Notes: a model not told the origin generated them from the letters alone. Numbered from the stretch's first letter, positions 36,214-45,271 are shown. The stretch: DNA of 64,000 nucleotides from Singulisphaera sp045290345 (GCF_045290345.1 NZ_CP155447.1:4774001-4838000), one strand, 5' to 3'. Numbers and translations are program-made.

Positions 36214-36720
36214 TCACCAACTGGGCGGCTCTTCTGTGCTATGGCCCTGGGCCTGGGCCTGGACAAGGTAACTCATCTGGCCGATGTGGTTGTTCAGGTG
36301 AGCGATGCAAATCAAGAAGAGGCCGAACCGGGTCTCAACAGGCATCTGAGCAGGCGCGGGCATCATCAAGCGGCTCGCATCTTGCTCCTGGATCGTCTTC
36401 ACAGTCAACTCCACCGCCTCGTGAAACCGGGCAAGGATCGCCTCGGCCGGTTCATGACGAGGGTCGGTGAATTCTTGCGGACGATCCCTCACGTAACCGG
36501 TTCCAGCGACGAGCGAGCCGATGAAATGATTCAGGTTCCCCGTCAGGTGGAGAAGGAGATGGCCGATGCTGTTGCCGAACGGGAAGGGCTTGACCCAGGT
36601 CTTCTCCCGAGGCAGACAACGGACGGCGCGATCGACCCGGGACGCGAGGTGGCGAAGATAGCGGGTGAACTCGTCGTCCACGACCGTGGCCAGCGTCGGT
36701 TCGGCGGCTAAAGCGTCCAT
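36214..36720 (-). CDS. DinB/YfiT-like (DUF1572) four-helix-bundle protein
   Basis: A 168-residue protein of the DinB-like putative metalloenzyme superfamily. The helices carry the expected His positions: GNSIGHLLLHLTGNLNHFIG in the second helix and CIAHLNNHIGQMSYLVQAQA in the last. Some members bind Zn or Ni and transfer thiols, while others have unknown roles; substrate cannot be predicted. The ATG at 36720 (MDALAAEPTLAT) is preferred because GAGGAG lies 5 bases upstream. An in-frame start at 36792 would overlap the end of cimA. The gene begins 28 bp after cimA and precedes valS, so it is probably co-transcribed. Confidence 0.8.
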   Translation of the reverse strand: MDALAAEPTLATVVDDEFTRYLRHLASRVDRAVRCLPREKTWVKPFPFGNSIGHLLLHLTGNLNHFIGSLVAGTGYVRDRPQEFTDPRHEPAEAILARFHEAVELTVKTIQEQDASRLMMPAPAQMPVETRFGLFLICIAHLNNHIGQMSYLVQAQAQGHSTEEPPSW

Positions 36721-36748
36721 CAGTCTCCTCGCGTGTTCGATGATTGGA

Positions 36749-38344
36749 TCAGGTCTGAGCCAGGACAACCCGCGAGGGACTCGAGTTCGCATCCTTGTTG
36801 AGCTTGTGCTCGAAGGCGTCGATCAAGGCGAGCCAACTCGCCTCGATCACGTTCTCGGAAACGCCGACGGTCCCCCAAACCGAGTTGTCGTCCTGACTCT
36901 CGATCACCACGCGAACGCGAGCCGCGGTGCCTTCACGGCCGTTGATCACACGGACCTTATAATCGACGAGCCGCATCTCCAGGAGCCGTGGATAATGACG
37001 CTCGAGCGCTTTTCGGAGTGCCCCGTCGAGGGCGTTGACCGGGCCGTCCCCCTCGCTGACCGTGTGTTCGACCGTGTCTCCGGCTCTCAGCTTGACGGTG
37101 GCCTCGGTGATCGCCGCCCCCTCCGGCCGTCCCACGACGCTCACGTGATAGCCGAGGCTGGAGAACCAGGAGGTCTCACGGCCCGCGAGTCGCTCCACCA
37201 GGAGAACGAACGACGCCTCGGCGGCCTCGAACTGATAACCCTCGTTCTCCAGATCCTGCACCCGGTCGAGAACCTTCGACAACAAGGCGGAATCTTGCTC
37301 AAGTCCATATTCCGCCAGCTTCTCGGAGATATTCGACTTACCCGAAAGCTCGCTCACGAGAACTCTGCGCTCGTTGCCGACCAGAGAGGGGTTGATATGC
37401 TCGTAACTGCTCGCGTTCTTGCGGATGCCATGGACGTGCATCCCTCCCTTGTGGGCGAACGCACTGGTTCCGACGAATGGCTGACCCGGCCGAAAGTTCA
37501 TGTTGGCCGTTTCATGAACGTAGCGAGAAACCTCGGTGAGATGGGTCAGGCTACCGGGCAAGAGCACCTCGTAGCCTTTGAGCTTCAGCGATAGGTTGGC
37601 CACGACGCTACACAAGTCGACGTTTCCGCACCGTTCGCCGATGCCGTTGATGGTCCCTTGGACCTGCCTGGCCCCTTGGGCCACCGCGGCCAGGGTGTTG
37701 GCCACCGCGAGCTCGCAATCGTTGTGAGTGTGAATGCCGACCGGGACCTTGATGTTTGCCACGACGTCGGCCACTGCCTTCGCGACCTCGTCCGGCAGGC
37801 TGCCGCCATTGGTATCGCAGAGGACGAGCCAGGCCGCGCCTGCTTCCGCGGCCGCTTGCAAGGTCCGGAGCGCATACTCCGGGTTCTTCTTGTAGCCGTC
37901 GAAGAAGTGCTCGGCGTCGTAGATAACTTCGGGAGTATGGGCCGCACAGAAGGAAACGGAGTCGGTGATCATGCTCAGATTCTCGGCGAGCGAAACCCCG
38001 AGCACTTCGAGCACCTGAAAATCCCAACTCTTGCCGACGATCGTTACGGCCGGCATCGACACGCCGACCAGGGCCTTCATCCCGGTATCGTCCTCGGCGG
38101 CAATATCCCGCCTTCGGGTCATCCCGAACGCCGTGACGCGGGCATGCTTCAAGTCGAGGTCGCGAACCGCGCGAAAATAGGCGGCATCCTTTGGGTTGGA
38201 AAGGGGATAGCCCCCTTCAATATAGTCGACACCCAGCAGGTCGAGCTGAGTCGTAATCAAGAGCTTGTCCTGGAGCGAGAAGTTGACCCCCTCCCCCTGA
38301 CTGCCGTCCCGCAACGTCGTATCGTAGATCGCAATCCGCGTCAT
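36749..38344 (-). CDS. cimA: (R)-citramalate synthase
   Basis: Condenses acetyl-CoA with pyruvate to citramalate, the threonine-independent entry to isoleucine synthesis. The 531 residues show the HMGL/IPMS TIM barrel: IAIYDTTLRDGSQGEGVNFS at the N-terminus, catalytic DTTLRDG, metal-binding HTHNDCELAVANTLAAV and GTINGIGERCGNVDLCSVV, then GGMHVHGIRKNASSYEHINP and a C-terminal LeuA-type dimer/allosteric domain (about residues 390-520). Its length and the SYEHINPSLVGN segment fit CimA rather than LeuA. The ATG is at 38344. It heads a minus-strand run with the DinB-like gene and valS, and is divergent from the uracil-DNA glycosylase gene. Confidence 0.92.
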   Translation of the reverse strand: MTRIAIYDTTLRDGSQGEGVNFSLQDKLLITTQLDLLGVDYIEGGYPLSNPKDAAYFRAVRDLDLKHARVTAFGMTRRRDIAAEDDTGMKALVGVSMPAVTIVGKSWDFQVLEVLGVSLAENLSMITDSVSFCAAHTPEVIYDAEHFFDGYKKNPEYALRTLQAAAEAGAAWLVLCDTNGGSLPDEVAKAVADVVANIKVPVGIHTHNDCELAVANTLAAVAQGARQVQGTINGIGERCGNVDLCSVVANLSLKLKGYEVLLPGSLTHLTEVSRYVHETANMNFRPGQPFVGTSAFAHKGGMHVHGIRKNASSYEHINPSLVGNERRVLVSELSGKSNISEKLAEYGLEQDSALLSKVLDRVQDLENEGYQFEAAEASFVLLVERLAGRETSWFSSLGYHVSVVGRPEGAAITEATVKLRAGDTVEHTVSEGDGPVNALDGALRKALERHYPRLLEMRLVDYKVRVINGREGTAARVRVVIESQDDNSVWGTVGVSENVIEASWLALIDAFEHKLNKDANSSPSRVVLAQT

Positions 38345-38522
38345 GACCGACCCTTTTCGCCGCCCAACGAGGAGAGGCTCTCCTCTCGGTTTCGCCGTCG
38401 TACCACTAGGTTAGAATCTTAGCAGAAAGCCCCCCAACCGGCGACACCCAGACACTACGTCGCAGCTCAGGTTCACTCAACACCGTCCGCCCCCCAATCT
38501 TCCAGGCTCTCAAGAGACCGCC

Positions 38523-39209
38523 ATGCGCACGATCTCGCAGTTGGTCGATTCCATCCATCAGGAAGCGAAGCGCGAACTTTTTCCGATCGATATGCCGATT
38601 TACGAGAAGGCCGGGAAGGATCCGTTGCAGCCGATCCTCTTCGCCGGCTCACTCACGGCTCCCCCCTGCGTCTTCGGTCGCGACCTGGGCAAGGATGAGG
38701 TGGCCGCGGGTCAACCGTTGATCGGCGCAGGGGGTCGACTCGTCCGCTCGGGCATTTACCAGGCGCGCCATGGCGAACTCCCGCCAAAGTCAGACCGGAA
38801 CCTGGAGTCAGTCCTCTCCGATGTCCTCCTGACGAACACGGTCCCCTACAAACCTCCTGGGAATAAGGCGTATACGACGAGCGTCAAGGAACGATTCCGG
38901 CCATTCATCGCAGAGCTTCTCGGCGTTCACTGGCAAGGGAATCACGTCATCACTCTCGGCAACGAAGCGTTCCAATGGTTTCTCCCCTACAAGAACCCCA
39001 GCGCCTTCGAGGAGTTCTGGAGTCGCGACGATCGCTACGAGGCGGAGATCGAATGCGAACTGACCCTGGCCGCCAAGGAGGGGGTGATCCACAAAACCTT
39101 GATTCTCTTGCCGTTACCCCACCCGTCCCCACTGAATGCACGTTGGTATAAGCGTTTTCCCGAACTCCTGGCCCAACGACTGGTGCGGCTCGCTCGCTCA
39201 CCAGGCTGA
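38523..39209 (+). CDS. Uracil-DNA glycosylase superfamily protein
   Basis: A 228-residue protein with the UDG fold landmarks. Motif A is equivalent to ILFAGSLTAPPCVFGRDLGK...GQPLIGAGGRLVRSGIY, followed by VLLTNTVPYKPPGNKAY. Motif B near the C-terminus reads LPLPHPSPLNARWYKRFPEL (the HPSP.N loop that reads the minor groove). The four Fe-S cysteines of family 4/5 enzymes are not present, so it is a cluster-free subfamily, or one not tested for base excision. It probably removes uracil or other damaged bases from DNA. It is monocistronic and divergent from cimA. Confidence 0.82.
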   Translation: MRTISQLVDSIHQEAKRELFPIDMPIYEKAGKDPLQPILFAGSLTAPPCVFGRDLGKDEVAAGQPLIGAGGRLVRSGIYQARHGELPPKSDRNLESVLSDVLLTNTVPYKPPGNKAYTTSVKERFRPFIAELLGVHWQGNHVITLGNEAFQWFLPYKNPSAFEEFWSRDDRYEAEIECELTLAAKEGVIHKTLILLPLPHPSPLNARWYKRFPELLAQRLVRLARSPG

Positions 39210-39371
39210 AAATCAGCATGCATGGATGGGAGACGGTATGCTAACTCGCTTGATTCAGAAATCCTAACCTGATCGGAACACTCAAGATAAGTCGAGTTTA
39301 CTTCCCCGAAAAATCTCGGTTGAATGACTCTGAATTCCGATAGGCTTAGGGTTGCCGATTGCCATACTGAG

Positions 39372-39389
39372 CGTTAAGTTACGTTAACG
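39372..39389. promoter_or_regulatory. Candidate BlaI-type operator
   Basis: CGTTAA-GTTACG-TTAACG is a perfect 6-bp inverted repeat with a 6-bp centre, 39 bp upstream of the blaI start. BlaI/MecI repressors bind dyads in front of their own genes, and this is the only dyad in that gap. Its sequence is not the staphylococcal TACA/TGTA consensus, so binding is an inference. Confidence 0.45.
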
Positions 39390-39427
39390 ATCATCCCAAT
39401 CGTACGTCTTACCCGGGGGAAAGCACC

Positions 39428-39859
39428 GTGCGCAAAGTCCAGATGGTGACTGACCGCGAGCTGGAGATCCTGAAGATCTTGTGGGCGCGGGAAAAGGCAA
39501 GCGTACGAGAGGTTCAGGACGACCTCAACAAGACGGCGGGGCCGGTGGCTTACAGCACCGTGCAAACGCTGCTCAACATCATGGAAGACAAGAAGGGTCT
39601 GGTCCGCCATGTTGTCGAGGGGCGTACTTTTATCTACATCCCCAAGAAATCATCGGATCGGACGATTCACGAACTGACCAAGCGATTCGTCGACCGGGTT
39701 TTCGATGGAGCGCTCGATCGGGTGATGGTGGCTCTACTCGATTCGCGGTCGCCGACACCCGCGGAGTTCGACCGACTCCGGGCCATGATCGACGAAGCGG
39801 AACGCCAGACGACCGCAAAGCCCGAAACCGCCGAAGTGGGAGCCGTTGAGGATTTCTGA
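39428..39859 (+). CDS. BlaI/MecI/CopY family transcriptional repressor
   Basis: A 143-residue winged-helix repressor. The N-terminal domain reads VTDRELEILKILWAREKASV, VREVQDDLNKTAGPVAYSTV and VQTLLNIMEDKKGLVRHVVE, the hallmark recognition helix and wing of BlaI. The C-terminal ~60 residues form the dimerisation domain that is normally cleaved by the partner protease. The GTG at 39428 is supported by GGGGGA 6-7 bases upstream; an ATG five codons later (39443) is less well placed. An M56 metalloprotease gene follows at 40054, forming a BlaI-BlaR1-like pair. In planctomycetes these pairs usually have no beta-lactamase, and none is present here. Confidence 0.92.
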   Translation: MRKVQMVTDRELEILKILWAREKASVREVQDDLNKTAGPVAYSTVQTLLNIMEDKKGLVRHVVEGRTFIYIPKKSSDRTIHELTKRFVDRVFDGALDRVMVALLDSRSPTPAEFDRLRAMIDEAERQTTAKPETAEVGAVEDF

Positions 39860-40053
39860 AGAGCGAAGCCGACCGCACTCGTTGCGAGACCAGCGGTCCT
39901 CCGCTCCCTCCGACTCGGACGTTCTGCAATCGAAATCGATACGAGCAGACGCGGCCGTCGAGTGGTTGGGGCTCACGATTTCTTCTCGATGGCCGCATCT
40001 CGTTCATTCCTCGGAATTTTCGCTGCCTTCCACGCGATTCGAAAGGCCACTTT

Positions 40054-41538
40054 ATGGCCGACGGGATCGATCGACTGGGTGAATTGCTTCTTGACGCATC
40101 GCTCTCTGCCACAGCTCTACTGAGCTTGGTCGCATTGGCGATGATCGGTTGTCGCCAACCCGTGCGCCGGATTTGCCTCGCCCGGGCGGCGATCCTCAGT
40201 GTCCTGATCCTCATTCCGTTGGTGGCTCTCGCGCCTTTTCCCCGGATCTCTTTGAATCGGGTCGCCCGTCAGTCGGGCCTTTCCTCCCACCCATTTTTCG
40301 CTTACCACGCACGCCACCATCTGGATGCGGAAACTCCCGGATCGGGGGGGCTCCAGGCCGACGTCGAATCGTCCTCGGGCGGCCCTCGGCCTCTCCGCGG
40401 ATTGGTTGGGCCGCCCCCTCGTTGGTTAGTCATCACTTATCTGGCCGGGACGGCCTCCGCCCTCTCCTTACTGCTTCTGGGATATTGGGGATTGAATTGG
40501 CTGACTTCGCGTTCCGAGGAGGTCTCTCCGCTTTCGGCTGAACTCTATGCGAGTCTGCCGATTCGGGGGCGTCGGCCTCGATTTCGAGTCAGCGCACGAA
40601 TTCGACACCCTGCCCTCGTGGGCCTGTTCCGCCAGACGATCTTGGTCCCTATCGAGCTCGACCTCCCCGAGTCGACCGAACAGCTCCGATTGAGCCTCTT
40701 GCACGAACTGGCCCATGCCGAAAGTAGGGACGCCTGGTTCGGGCTCGCCAGCGGCCTTGCGCAAGCGTTCTGGTACTTCATTCCCCCCCTCTGGTGGATT
40801 CGGGCTCAGATGCGGCTCGATCAGGAGTTCATGGCAGATCGTCGAGCGGCCCGGGCTTTCGGTCCATTCCAGGTCTACGCGGCAAGCCTCGTGAAGATCG
40901 CCAGCGGCGACCCGGAGTTGAAACCGGCGGCAGCGCCACGGCAACCCATCCCACAGGCGAGCACCTCGGCCCTCTTTCAAAGAGTGTTGATGCTCGTTCA
41001 ATGCCCATATGCGCTCGAATCTCACCCCCCGCGCTGGTGGGCATGTTCGCTGCCGGGCCTCGTCCTGCTCGGGACCATGGCAGGTTCTTGCTTGACGCTA
41101 CGCGTTTCCGGTCTGCCCTCGCCGTCAGCGCTTCCGCCCTCGGCTTCCGCACCAGGGAGCCACACATTTCGGATGTCACGGCTGGTCGCGAACCCAACAA
41201 CGGCCGCTCTGGAAGGGCAGCCCTTGGTGTATGAGTTGCCCCTGCCTCTGCCCCCGTCATTTGATCTGAGGGTGGATGTCTGGGCCGATGCGGATTCACT
41301 CCCCTTGACGAAAGTGGTTGGAATTCGCTTGCTCGCTCCGGGATCGCGTTCCGAGACCGCTGCCCCCCCGATGGGTTGGCACCGCGTTCGGATCCGGCGT
41401 GTGGCCGCTGAAACCACAGTGCATCTTGATGAAATCCTTCTGTTCACGAGCGCCAATTGCGAGACGACGCCCTCGCTTACTCTCGAAAGCCCCGCTGGTT
41501 ACCCGGTCCATTTCCGCAACCTTCGCCTCACCTGGTGA
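40054..41538 (+). CDS. M56 (BlaR1-like) membrane metalloprotease
   Basis: A 494-residue membrane protease predicted to cleave the upstream BlaI-type repressor on signal. Hydrophobic segments occur near residues 12-35 (SLSATALLSLVALAMIG), 43-65 and 124-150 (YLAGTASALSLLLLGYWGLN). The zinc site is intact: LLHELAHAESRDAW (HExxH at about residue 219) with a downstream Glu in RLDQEFMADRRAARAF. A last membrane segment (CSLPGLVLLGTMAGS, about residue 335) precedes a ~140-residue C-terminal domain that is probably outside the cytoplasm (DLRVDVWADADSLPLTKVVG). This differs from the penicillin-binding sensor of BlaR1, so the signal is unknown. It begins 195 bp after blaI. Confidence 0.88.
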   Translation: MADGIDRLGELLLDASLSATALLSLVALAMIGCRQPVRRICLARAAILSVLILIPLVALAPFPRISLNRVARQSGLSSHPFFAYHARHHLDAETPGSGGLQADVESSSGGPRPLRGLVGPPPRWLVITYLAGTASALSLLLLGYWGLNWLTSRSEEVSPLSAELYASLPIRGRRPRFRVSARIRHPALVGLFRQTILVPIELDLPESTEQLRLSLLHELAHAESRDAWFGLASGLAQAFWYFIPPLWWIRAQMRLDQEFMADRRAARAFGPFQVYAASLVKIASGDPELKPAAAPRQPIPQASTSALFQRVLMLVQCPYALESHPPRWWACSLPGLVLLGTMAGSCLTLRVSGLPSPSALPPSASAPGSHTFRMSRLVANPTTAALEGQPLVYELPLPLPPSFDLRVDVWADADSLPLTKVVGIRLLAPGSRSETAAPPMGWHRVRIRRVAAETTVHLDEILLFTSANCETTPSLTLESPAGYPVHFRNLRLTW

Positions 41539-41804
41539 ATTCGAGGACGCACTACCGCCACAACCGCGGGCCCACGAACCGCCCGCCACTTTGGCCAGAT
41601 CTTTCTCACCTTTTGGCATCCACCTATCGGCTGACTGACCGTACCCGAGTGCGATCTTTTCGGGTCTTCCTGCCGCAAGCGCTCTCGAGAAATCAGCTAG
41701 CGTCGACACAAATCGCCAGTTCGAGGAATCGTCAGCTTCCGGCACGTCCTCTGCAATACTCGAAGTCATCCTCCGAAATACCCTTTCAAAGGGAGGTCAT
41801 TTCG

Positions 41805-42245
41805 ATGAGCGGACTGAACTGGCAGCGGCGTTGGGATCCGTTTCGCGATCTGCAACGCGAAGTGGGACGACTGTTCGAAAGCCTTGAGCCGCTCCAATCG
41901 TGGCGGCTGGCGCGACACGAACCCTCGATCAATCTCTACGATGGCGGAGACAAGTATTGTCTGACTGCCCGGTTACCGGGGATGAACCCGGAAGACCTCG
42001 ATCTGTCGATCACAGGGGAGACCCTCACCTTGAGGGGAGAACGGAAACGGCCGGAGGGTGTGCCGGACGAGAGCTACCGTCGTCAAGAGCGACAATTCGG
42101 CCGATGGACGCGGACGATTTCCCTGCCTGATCGTGTTGACAGCGGGCAGGTTACGGCCACGATCGCTCAAGGCCTTCTGACAATCACGCTCCCGAAGGCA
42201 GAGAGTGCCAAGCCACGGCAAATCGCCATCAAGGCGACGACCTGA
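41805..42245 (+). CDS. Hsp20/alpha-crystallin small heat-shock protein, copy 1
   Basis: ATP-independent holdase chaperone of 146 residues. The N-terminal arm MSGLNWQRRWDPFRDLQREV is followed by the alpha-crystallin domain: INLYDGGDKYCLTARLPGMN, ITGETLTLRGERKRPEG, FGRWTRTISLPDRVDSGQVT and the closing GLLTITLPKAESAKPRQIAI. The ATG at 41805 is set by GGGAGG at 41791-41796; the long upstream extension of the frame overlaps the protease gene and is not coding. It is the first of three tandem Hsp20 genes, in a probable stress-induced operon. Confidence 0.93.
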   Translation: MSGLNWQRRWDPFRDLQREVGRLFESLEPLQSWRLARHEPSINLYDGGDKYCLTARLPGMNPEDLDLSITGETLTLRGERKRPEGVPDESYRRQERQFGRWTRTISLPDRVDSGQVTATIAQGLLTITLPKAESAKPRQIAIKATT

Positions 42246-42276
42246 AGCCCCCGAGGCCAGCCTGGAGCCCAGCACA

Positions 42277-42705
42277 ATGAGCAATCATCACTCGATCCCG
42301 GTCGCAGTCGATCGATCAACCCCCAGCGACTCGAGCAAACCCAAGGCTTCCGGCTCCGAATCCACGATGCCTCCGGCGGCCTATCTCACGCCGCCGATCG
42401 ATATTCATGAGAGCCCGGACGGCCTGATCCTCGAGGCCGACCTGCCAGGGGCGGCGGAAAATAACCTGAAGATTCAATTGGAGGACAACGTACTGAGCCT
42501 CTTTGCCCGGATCACCACTCCGGCACCCGAAGGGGCGCGGATCCTCCATGAAGAATATCAGGTTGGCGACTTCTACCGCTCGTTCATTCTGAGCGATGAG
42601 GTGGAACGGAGCCGGATCACGGCCGAGTTGCGCAACGGCGTCCTGCGTTTGATCCTTCCGAAGGCTGAGCGGGCCAAAACCCATCGCATCGAGATCAAGT
42701 CCTAG
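42277..42705 (+). CDS. Hsp20/alpha-crystallin small heat-shock protein, copy 2
   Basis: Second tandem holdase, 142 residues. A Ser/Pro-rich N-terminal arm (MSNHHSIPVAVDRSTPSDSS) replaces the aromatic arm of copy 1. The alpha-crystallin domain is clear: PPIDIHESPDGLILEADLPG, NLKIQLEDNVLSLFARI, DFYRSFILSDEVERSRITAE and LRNGVLRLILPKAERAKTHR. The ATG at 42277 has GGAG about 10 bases upstream and lies 31 bp after copy 1. The different N-terminal arms suggest that the three proteins form distinct oligomers or mixed assemblies. Confidence 0.92.
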   Translation: MSNHHSIPVAVDRSTPSDSSKPKASGSESTMPPAAYLTPPIDIHESPDGLILEADLPGAAENNLKIQLEDNVLSLFARITTPAPEGARILHEEYQVGDFYRSFILSDEVERSRITAELRNGVLRLILPKAERAKTHRIEIKS

Positions 42706-42800
42706 ACGCCTCAAGCGGTACCCTTGTGAACAAAGGGGTCCTCGACTCGAGGACCTTGAAAACATCTCCATCCCTTTGGTCTTTGTGAAGGAATACGCCA

Positions 42801-43271
42801 ATGGCACGACCTATTCCCTGGCGGCGGGAGATCTCCGCTCCGTTTCACGTGATCCAGAATGAACTCAACCGGCTGATGGAGGAATATTGGAGCCCCTCGC
42901 GGTTGGGCCCCTCGGAGCCTGCTCCGATGGACCTCGAACCCACGGGTTGGAGCCCTGCGATCGATCTGTTCGAGACGGCCGACGAGATTGTTCTCGTCGC
43001 CGAGCTCCCCGGGGTCGATCCCGCCTCGATCGACCTCTCGGTCACTGGCAATATTCTCAACCTGCGCGGGGTCAAAAACCCTGATGCCCCGATCGAGGGG
43101 CACTTGCCGCTTCGTGAGCGGCAGTATGGTACGTTTCACCGAAAGATCGTGCTCTCAAACGAGGTCAACTTCGATGCAGCGCAGGCCGAGGCCCGTCTCG
43201 GCGTTTTGAGGGTCAGGCTTCCCAAGCAGGATATCGCCAAACCGCGAACCATCCCCGTCCAAAACGCCTAA
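42801..43271 (+). CDS. Hsp20/alpha-crystallin small heat-shock protein, copy 3
   Basis: Third tandem holdase, 156 residues. The N-terminal arm MARPIPWRREISAPFHVIQN continues with LNRLMEEYWSPSRLGPS. The alpha-crystallin domain contains SPAIDLFETADEIVLVAELP, IDLSVTGNILNLRG, QYGTFHRKIVLSNEVNFDAA and LGVLRVRLPKQDIAKPRTIP. The gap from copy 2 is 95 bp, longer than between copies 1 and 2, so an internal promoter is possible. All key hydrophobic and Arg positions of the domain are intact. Confidence 0.93.
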   Translation: MARPIPWRREISAPFHVIQNELNRLMEEYWSPSRLGPSEPAPMDLEPTGWSPAIDLFETADEIVLVAELPGVDPASIDLSVTGNILNLRGVKNPDAPIEGHLPLRERQYGTFHRKIVLSNEVNFDAAQAEARLGVLRVRLPKQDIAKPRTIPVQNA

Positions 43272-43398
43272 TCGAATCAGACCGAACGCGTTGGCCATCG
43301 TTCACCGTGCTTGTGGTACACTAAACAGGCTCGGCACTCCTTCTGTGATAAGCTGGAGCAATCTTGTCGATAACCCCGACCCACGGAGCGTTTGGACG

Positions 43399-43581
43399 AT
43401 GGAGACGCCGAAGGTCCTTTGTTACGCCGCGATGATCGTCGCGGGCTTGGTCTGTTTGATCTTCCTTCTCGACGCGGCCCTGGGGATCCTTGGCCGGAAC
43501 ATTCTTCTCGATGTACTTTTCATCATCGGAGGAGCCTTCATCCTCTGGCAAGGGTTTGAGACTTCCCGCGAACTTCGATGA
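43399..43581 (+). CDS. Small two-helix membrane protein
   Basis: A 60-residue protein, METPKVLCYAAMIVAGLVCL onward, with two hydrophobic helices (about residues 7-29 and 36-51, LLDVLFIIGGAFILWQ) and a short polar tail, FETSRELR. The ATG at 43399 has CGGAG about 10 bases upstream. The in-frame extension to 43291 looks noncoding. It lies 127 bp after the third Hsp20 gene and just before a strong hairpin, so it is probably the last gene of the stress operon. Function unknown. Confidence 0.7.
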   Translation: METPKVLCYAAMIVAGLVCLIFLLDAALGILGRNILLDVLFIIGGAFILWQGFETSRELR

Positions 43582-43596
43582 CGTGACGAAAAAGAT

Positions 43597-43658
43597 AAAA
43601 AGCTTGCGGTCAACTGGGCGTTCCTATCATGCAACGCACAATTGACCGCAAGCTTTTT
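43597..43658. terminator. Bidirectional terminator hairpin
   Basis: A perfect 17-bp inverted repeat: AAAAAGCTTGCGGTCAA (43597-43613) and TTGACCGCAAGCTTTTT (43642-43658), with a 28-base loop. A run of T follows on the plus strand and the A run gives a T run on the minus strand. It therefore ends both the Hsp20 unit (+) and cobA-hemD (-), which converge here. Confidence 0.88.
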
Positions 43659-43717
43659 TCGTTCGAAGTCAGGGATTTCGCCCCGAGCAACTTCTTCGAG
43701 GTCGCCTCATCCAGAGC

Positions 43718-45271
43718 TCATCCCTGGGCGGACATGTTCGCACGTTCGGTCGTGACGACTTCGACGATCGCCTCGACGAGCCCTTCCCAGGTATAGACCT
43801 TCGCCTCGGCGGCGACGTTCCACCCCAATCGCCTGGCAGTTTCCGACGTCACCGGGCTCAGGCTGGCCAGGCGAATCTCCCGACCGATCCGAGCGCGAGC
43901 GGACTCGGTCAGGAGCGAATGGAGCCGTTCGGTGATTGCGGAACTGGTCAAAGTGATCCAGTCGAGCGAACCTTGCTCGATCCGTGCCACCACGGCGGCA
44001 GGCAACGCGTCGGCGTCCGTATTCCGATAAACGGTGACCTGTTCGACGTGGGCAATCCTCTCGAGTTCGTCCTTCAGCACGGTCCGGCCCCGATCGGCCC
44101 GAGCGAGCAAGACTCGGCCTCCGAGCGCATGGGGCCTCAACGCCTCCGCCAGATCCTCCGAGCGGAACGAGTCGGGAATCAGGTCGGCCTTGAGATGGAA
44201 GCGACCAAGCGCTCGGGCCGTTGCCGGGCCGATTGCAGCCAGTTTCAGGTGCCCCAAGGCGCGAACGTCTCGACCAAGTAGGTCCAGCCGCTCAAGAAAG
44301 CTCTCGACACCGTTCGCAGATGTGAACACGAGCCAGTGAAACTCGGTGAGGCGTCCGATCGCGCGGTCGAGTTCCTCATAAGACTCGAGGGGTCGAATTT
44401 CCACGGTCGGCGCGATCAGGACCTCGGCCCCGATTGATTCCAGGGTCGCAGCCGACGGCTCGGCTTCACTCCTGGGACGGGTCACGACAATACGTTGGCC
44501 GAAGAGGGGGAGGTTCTCGAACCAACATAGGGCCGGCCGCCGCGACACCACCTCGCCCACGACCAGGAGGGCGGGAGGACCGAGTCCTGCCTCCGCGACT
44601 CGCTCGTGCAGGTTGGTTAGCGTCCCACTCACGGTTCGTTGACGCGGCAAGGTGCCGGCCTCGACGAGTGCGGCGGGGGTCGTCGCAGGCTTCCCCAGAC
44701 GGACCAGGGTCTTGCAAATGCTCTCGAGGCGGGTCACTCCCATGTAGACGACCAGGGTCCCTGGAAATGCGGCCAGGGCGGCCCAGTCAAGCCGCCCCTG
44801 AGCCGACGACGCCTCGGGATCGTTGTGGCCGGTCACGAACGCGACCGCCGAAGCGGCGTCGCGATGAGTGACCGGGACGCCCGCATACGCAGTGACCCCG
44901 ACAGCCGCCGTCACTCCCGGCACGACCTGAAAGGGCACGCCCGAGTGGCGAAGATACTCCGCTTCCTCGGCCCCGCGCCCGAAGACATACGGATCCCCCC
45001 CCTTGAGCCGAACGACGGTTCGCCCCGCCTTCGCATGCTCAGCTAGGAGCTCGTTGATTGCTCCTTGTGGCATGATGTTATGGCCAATCGACTTTCCCGC
45101 ACAGATGAGCCGTGCGGTCTTCGGAGCCAGGTCGAGAAGCCGAGAGCTGGCCAGGTGATCGTAGACGACCACGTCGGCCAGCTTGAGCAGAGCTTCGCCT
45201 CGCCGGGTCAACAGGCCGGGATCACCAGGCCCGGCACCCACCAGGTAAACGATCCCAACGTTCTCTGCCAT
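43718..45271 (-). CDS. cobA-hemD: Fused uroporphyrinogen-III C-methyltransferase / uroporphyrinogen-III synthase
   Basis: Bifunctional tetrapyrrole enzyme. The N-terminal ~245 residues are the SAM-dependent SUMT (CobA) domain: GIVYLVGAGPGDPGLLTRRG, VVRLKGGDPYVFGRGAEEAE, VVPGVTAAVGVTAYAGVPVT, LVVYMGVTRLESI. The C-terminal ~265 residues are HemD: FGQRIVVTRPRSEAEPSAA, FHWLVFTSANGVESFLERL, LAAIGPATARALGRFHLKAD, DWITLTSSAITERLHSLLTE. It would cyclise hydroxymethylbilane and methylate the product toward siroheme or cobalamin. The fusion is known in several phyla. The ATG at 45271 is preferred over a GTG at 45340, which would add 23 residues that are not part of the domain. It lies downstream of tatC. 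Confidence 0.93.
   Translation of the reverse strand: MAENVGIVYLVGAGPGDPGLLTRRGEALLKLADVVVYDHLASSRLLDLAPKTARLICAGKSIGHNIMPQGAINELLAEHAKAGRTVVRLKGGDPYVFGRGAEEAEYLRHSGVPFQVVPGVTAAVGVTAYAGVPVTHRDAASAVAFVTGHNDPEASSAQGRLDWAALAAFPGTLVVYMGVTRLESICKTLVRLGKPATTPAALVEAGTLPRQRTVSGTLTNLHERVAEAGLGPPALLVVGEVVSRRPALCWFENLPLFGQRIVVTRPRSEAEPSAATLESIGAEVLIAPTVEIRPLESYEELDRAIGRLTEFHWLVFTSANGVESFLERLDLLGRDVRALGHLKLAAIGPATARALGRFHLKADLIPDSFRSEDLAEALRPHALGGRVLLARADRGRTVLKDELERIAHVEQVTVYRNTDADALPAAVVARIEQGSLDWITLTSSAITERLHSLLTESARARIGREIRLASLSPVTSETARRLGWNVAAEAKVYTWEGLVEAIVEVVTTERANMSAQG

Noticed and set aside
39428..41538. Beta-lactam resistance locus
   Set aside because: The BlaI/M56 pair is present, but there is no beta-lactamase or PBP2a gene, and the protease lacks a penicillin-binding sensor domain.
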